DNA from: an uncultured Methanomassiliicoccales archaeon
GTDB lineage: Archaea; Thermoplasmatota; Thermoplasmata; SG8-5
Length of the DNA: 26,261 bases
Direction: 5' to 3'
NCBI GenBank assembly: GCA_938004075.1
Contig: CALKWP010000018.1
Span: 1 to 26,261 of the forward strand
In this document: positions 23,701 to 26,261 of the stretch, one piece after another
How positions within the stretch are numbered: position 1 is the first letter of the stretch
Layout: every line of letters begins with the position of its first letter
Position numbers and translations under genes: made by a program
Notes under the pieces: generated by a model
What the model was told of the DNA's origin: nothing
Seen by the model: only the letters and a program-made list of their open reading frames with translations
Database searches by the model: none

Positions 23701-26261
23701 GGCTATCCGTCCGGCGGCAATTACTGGGACGATCACACAAGTCCGGATGGATACAGAGGTTCCAACCAGGATATATTGGGTGCCGATGGAATAGTCGATG
23801 ACGGGGCTGGCAACCGAAAGCCCAGGGCAATCTCCGGCGGAGCCAACCAGGACAACTATCCATGGGCCAGCCCAAATCTCACTTATGAGTATCAGATTAC
23901 TGGTATTCTCATGTACCCCAGCGTGGACATCCAGGTCCAGGCCAATGAGTCCGTCTGGGTGGGCGTCCAGCTATGGGATGATGTTATTGGAATGCCAGTC
24001 CCGCAGGCCGGCGTGGCCTTAGAGTTCGGCTTCTACGGGTACCCGCCGAACGGAAACGCCTCCTTCTACGGGTCATCCACGGTCTTGACGAATTCTTATG
24101 GCTATGCGGAGATTGAGTTCAACCCCGGCAATGTCGTGGGCGACCACTGGAAAGTCACAGCACGGAACGACACGCTCAGCCTCTACAACGAGACCCATTG
24201 GATCGAGGTCATCGCTTACAGGGGCGAGCTCGCCATATTTGATGAGAGCCAGATGAACTGGTCCGTGATAGGAGAGTACGAGGATACGCCTGTGAAGCAG
24301 GTCGCCGAGAAAGGCGTCCCTGCCAACAGCACAGCGCGCTTCCTCCTGCTGGTCGCTAATGCTGGCACAGTCAATGACACCATATACTTCTCCTGGGACA
24401 ACTCGAGCTTCCCCGCAGGGTGGGAGCTGGCGATAACCGAGATTGACGACATCAACACCGACCCGGGGAACTGGGTTGAGACCAATGTCTCCGCTGCGGC
24501 CGGCTCAATCGACCTTCCCATGGAGCCGTGGAAGGCCAGGTTCTTCCTGTTCTATGTCACTTCCAGCAGCTCTGCTGCATACGGTGAGGAGGCATTAGTC
24601 CAACTTGAGGTCAGGGACTCCGGCTTCCACTATGACAGGGGAACGCTGAGGACTTACATCCCCACCCCCGATGCGATGTACATGACGATAGCCGACAATA
24701 CCCAGGACATATTCGACCGTAACACCCATCCTGTTCCGATATCCGGTTTCGCAAGCGACTTCAAGGTGCCGGCTAACACCGAGCTTCCCCCGTTCTGGGG
24801 CGTCCTCTACAATACGACCACCGGCCTTCCGGCTGAAATAGTTGACGTCCGGTGGGACATAACCAACATAGGCGGAGCTGCGGCTTTCATGAACATCACT
24901 TCTGGCACAGTTTCCGCCAGCATGGTTCTCAACTCCGGCTCAACTCAGGGCCAGGTTACGATCATGGCATCCTACCAGGACCCGGGCTCAGGCCAGTGGT
25001 GGAACGACACATGGACAATCACTGTCACAGGCGGCTGGGACAGCATCAACATCACATACACGCCCGGCGGCGCCGAGGTGCCTGACAGGATGGTGACTAT
25101 CGGCGACGAACTCGACCTGTGGCCCAGCATCTACAACAGCACCAGCGGATATGTATCGACATCCGTGATGGTGAACTGGGAATATGACAACTTCATGATT
25201 GACGAGGTCAACTGGACCTCGGACGGCATGATCCGGGTGCGTTTCCTCGGAGTGGGAGTCACATGGGTGAATGTCTCCCTGAACATCAATGGCAACATCT
25301 TGACCGACTCGGTGAAATTCACCGTGGTGGGCCCTCTGCACCATGTACAGATAGAATTGCTGGACGGCAGCGCTCCTGCGTCCTCATACTCAGCAGATGC
25401 GGCAACAACTCTTTACCTGAGGGGCTATGACCAGTATGACAACTTGCTGGGCGATTATGCCGGGGCATGGGCCCTGGACGGGGACAATGCCACGCTGAGC
25501 ACTGCGAACGGAACAAGCACACTCGTGAACTGGAACAAGGTCGGCGTGGTGAACCTCACGGCGCAGTTCGGCGGGATGAGTCACACAATCACCGTCACGG
25601 TTACCAACGGGGTCCTGCATGCTCTGGGAGTCAGTCCTACCGCTGCCGCGATAACCGCGGACCAGACCCAGCAATTCACAGTCACGGGCTACGATGCTGA
25701 CGGAAACGTGGTTCCAAGCATTGTGTTCACCTGGGCTGCGACCAACGGGACCATATCCGCGGCCGGACTGTTCACTCCGTGGACAGCCACCGTTGTGAAT
25801 ATAACCGCCACCTCAGGCGCGATAATCGGCACAGCCAATGTAACTGTTACCGCAGGTGTGATTGCCACGATAACGGTCACTCCCGCGACAGCTTCCATCA
25901 ACGTCAGCGAGACTCAGAACTTCACGGCATCAGCCTATGATGCGAAGGGCAATGCCGTAACTGCCGTATTCAATTGGGCAGCTGAGAACGGGACAATAAC
26001 GTCTGCGGGAGCATACACCGCGGCATACCCTGGTACCTGGAACATAACCGCATCCTCCGGAAATGTATCAGGCACGGCCACAGTGACTGTTGCGGAATCG
26101 CCCTTCACTGACACGGTCCCGCCAGTAGCCAATGCGGGCCTCGACCAGACCGTCAATGCCGGGGGAATCGTGAGGTTCAACGGTTCTGCCAGCTCGGACA
26201 ATGTAGGCATCGCGAATTACACATGGACCTTCACCTACGACGGAGCCGCCAGGACATTATT
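20755..26261 (+). CDS. Giant secreted surface protein: GLUG, beta-helix, BIG2, PKD (3' truncated)
   Basis: One frame stays open from the ATG at 20755 through the window end, at least 1835 codons. Order: signal peptide (1-32, ending VSA); seven GLUG-type units (about 146-331) closed by an FWDTETSG cap; a long right-handed parallel beta-helix (about 410-985) of NosD/PbH1 type, with coils of about 22 residues and asparagine ladders, ending in a GGNYWDDHTSP cap and NQDNYPW; several Ig-like segments (about 1040-1620) including one with ARFLLLVANAGTVNDTIYF; two tandem BIG2-like units (1622-1782); and the start of a PKD domain (PPVANAGLDQTV, from about 1790). There are many NxT/S sequons, as expected for an N-glycosylated archaeal surface protein. 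Beta-helix and Ig-type architectures occur in adhesins and polysaccharide-active proteins; no catalytic signature is visible, so adhesion or sheath function is an inference. The C-terminus and its anchor lie outside the window. Confidence 0.92.
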   Translation, partial: MKKTLSMTLAAMLVLSTMGMLLVHGPATIVSAGTVLPTSFAGGSGTLGDPYIIENVWELQNISLDQAAHYALGDDIDASITSGWNAGAGFAPIPSLTGSLDGRNNSISNLFMNRPATEYVALFSSRGGVVKNIYLEDATITGSHYMGGLVGLNSGWVLNAHITGTMTGGQQIGAIAGVNDHGRISLSSSEVDIQGASNVGGIAGNIVSAVIEGCHATGNVVGTHDLGGITGYTLGGWVNNSYATGSVTGTGMYVGGLIGWNNGAYIRDSYATGDAITVTTLSGQFAAGFVGYNQGSIDNSYSTGTAVAGASVGGFVGWNDGTISASFWDTETSGIGTGIGGGVTMGATGRTTAQMKSVSTFTAAGWDFANNWWMLNGQTYPLSKATPVMNVNTGRMFTAIQDGISDAQTLTGHTIAVASGIYNEKVTIQKGISLVGNGSADTTIQGDGVSNVVNVTTAGANWFNMTGFKVTGSGPNNNDDFGLSINGAQNCRITQNNFTGNAGGVDFYNARYNMADNNTFSGLSSKGIRLFSGGNSYHHVEYNTFINAGTAISDIASSYNIIKNNTVLSASNGAYSIWFSSGANSNSVFGNTVAMGGGNGGSVGIYLWGVSANFVEFNTITNTQKAIEMRGATCISNYIAHNILVNSYSGIYSWDSANNNVFHFNNASSNSQNGMFITDTHDNQITNNIVKFNTVNGIFLSNADRNTIMNNNAESNSDKGIFLLSSDDNDVANNNVLSNWAGIDIHTSTNNDVYENDANQNSYAGIYLYDSTYSDLWDNEAIMNSWYGIILDLSSNSSVQGNTLTDNLQDGIFLKDSVQNYVASNNASDNSISGIYLQGSSNNMLDGNIANDNSNGIALSLSHDNTLMGNMVRSNSDSGIGIAEGGSYANALLGNNASENWNGIALFNGAHDNTAESNTLTGNTWGIYIMASNDNLVTANEIDSNTGYGINAASSSGNLIHRNAFTNNAVHASDDGTNSWDNGYPSGGNYWDDHTSPDGYRGSNQDILGADGIVDDGAGNRKPRAISGGANQDNYPWASPNLTYEYQITGILMYPSVDIQVQANESVWVGVQLWDDVIGMPVPQAGVALEFGFYGYPPNGNASFYGSSTVLTNSYGYAEIEFNPGNVVGDHWKVTARNDTLSLYNETHWIEVIAYRGELAIFDESQMNWSVIGEYEDTPVKQVAEKGVPANSTARFLLLVANAGTVNDTIYFSWDNSSFPAGWELAITEIDDINTDPGNWVETNVSAAAGSIDLPMEPWKARFFLFYVTSSSSAAYGEEALVQLEVRDSGFHYDRGTLRTYIPTPDAMYMTIADNTQDIFDRNTHPVPISGFASDFKVPANTELPPFWGVLYNTTTGLPAEIVDVRWDITNIGGAAAFMNITSGTVSASMVLNSGSTQGQVTIMASYQDPGSGQWWNDTWTITVTGGWDSINITYTPGGAEVPDRMVTIGDELDLWPSIYNSTSGYVSTSVMVNWEYDNFMIDEVNWTSDGMIRVRFLGVGVTWVNVSLNINGNILTDSVKFTVVGPLHHVQIELLDGSAPASSYSADAATTLYLRGYDQYDNLLGDYAGAWALDGDNATLSTANGTSTLVNWNKVGVVNLTAQFGGMSHTITVTVTNGVLHALGVSPTAAAITADQTQQFTVTGYDADGNVVPSIVFTWAATNGTISAAGLFTPWTATVVNITATSGAIIGTANVTVTAGVIATITVTPATASINVSETQNFTASAYDAKGNAVTAVFNWAAENGTITSAGAYTAAYPGTWNITASSGNVSGTATVTVAESPFTDTVPPVANAGLDQTVNAGGIVRFNGSASSDNVGIANYTWTFTYDGAARTL
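21190..21747 (+). repeat. Seven GLUG-type repeats
   Basis: Units of about 23-30 residues follow the pattern GGLVGLNSG, a short strand, then NSYATGSVTG, seen for instance as VGGLIGWNNGAYIRDSYATG and VGGFVGWNDGTI. The array ends with the FWDTETSG cap usual for GLUG arrays. The second unit is the most divergent. Confidence 0.85.
22000..23750 (+). repeat. Parallel beta-helix repeat array
   Basis: About 25 coils of roughly 22 residues, each with a GI-x-L or GI-x-I strand and an N-x-V/I-x-x-N-x turn, for example NGIFLSNADRNTIMNNNAES and AGIYLYDSTYSDLWDNEA. It starts with IAVASGIYNEKVTIQKGISL, the usual N-terminal cap region. The repeats are clear at protein level but too diverged to be direct DNA repeats. 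Confidence 0.88.
25618..26100 (+). repeat. Two tandem BIG2-like Ig units
   Basis: Two units of about 80 residues align: LGVSPTAAAITADQTQQFTV with ITVTPATASINVSETQNFTA, then YDADGNVVPSIVFTWAATNG with YDAKGNAVTAVFNWAAENG, each ending in a TANVTVTA or TATVTVAE strand. They precede a PKD domain, a common order in archaeal surface proteins. Confidence 0.85.

Noticed and set aside
22000..23750. Repeated AAC/AAT-rich stretches considered as a CRISPR or DNA repeat array
   Set aside because: There are no identical repeats with unique spacers; the regularity is protein-level beta-helix periodicity in one open frame.

Overview
The window looks like a contig end from an uncultured archaeon. Archaeal markers are a PAN proteasome-activating ATPase, a VAT/Cdc48 ATPase, the zinc-ribbon form of MBF1, threonyl-tRNA synthetase with the archaeal-type editing domain, the archaeal (phosphomevalonate dehydratase / UbiD-type decarboxylase) mevalonate branch, archaeal TATA-like boxes and a type IV pilin start. 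Abundant zinc-ribbon membrane proteins, a VAT-like ATPase and large beta-helix surface proteins suggest Thermoplasmatota outside the classical Thermoplasmatales, which make isoprenoids through mevalonate 3-kinase. This placement is an inference. The first 46 bases are Illumina adapter, not genome.

Layout. (1) 47-2173, plus strand: the truncated end of a type IV pilin-like protein, then the large subunit of a B12-dependent acyl-CoA mutase whose two substrate-selecting residues are those of isobutyryl-CoA mutase rather than methylmalonyl-CoA mutase. (2) 2224-7538, minus strand: a tightly packed four-gene operon of zinc-ribbon proteins. Three share a zinc-ribbon plus two-transmembrane-helix plan, and the fourth is soluble and carries four HhH-like units in ABAB order. 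I recognise no described system here and regard it as the best candidate for something new. (3) 7627-13342, minus strand: an overlapping operon of UbiD-like decarboxylase, LpdD-like small protein and phosphomevalonate dehydratase large and small subunits, followed by Cdc48 and a small PRC-barrel protein. (4) 13455-14678, minus: PAN, divergent from (5) 14771-15839, plus: MBF1 and an overlapping secreted single-pass protein. (6) 15836-16771, minus: an unrecognised protein with a probable C-terminal winged helix and a probably leaderless mRNA. (7) 16968-20652, plus: threonyl-tRNA synthetase and an ABC-F ATPase 4 bp apart. (8) 20755 to the window end, plus: an uninterrupted frame of at least 1835 codons for a giant secreted surface protein (signal peptide, GLUG repeats, parallel beta-helix, Ig-like domains, two BIG2-like units, start of a PKD domain).

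How they work together. The UbiD/PMDh operon would turn mevalonate 5-phosphate into isopentenyl phosphate through trans-anhydromevalonate 5-phosphate, and the LpdD-like protein is a candidate cofactor helper for the prenyl-FMN-dependent decarboxylase. Cdc48 and PAN, about 3.4 kb apart, both end in HbYX-like tails and could both feed the 20S proteasome. MBF1, ThrRS and ABC-F form a translation-related set. I see no tRNA, rRNA, CRISPR array, insertion sequence or phage gene.
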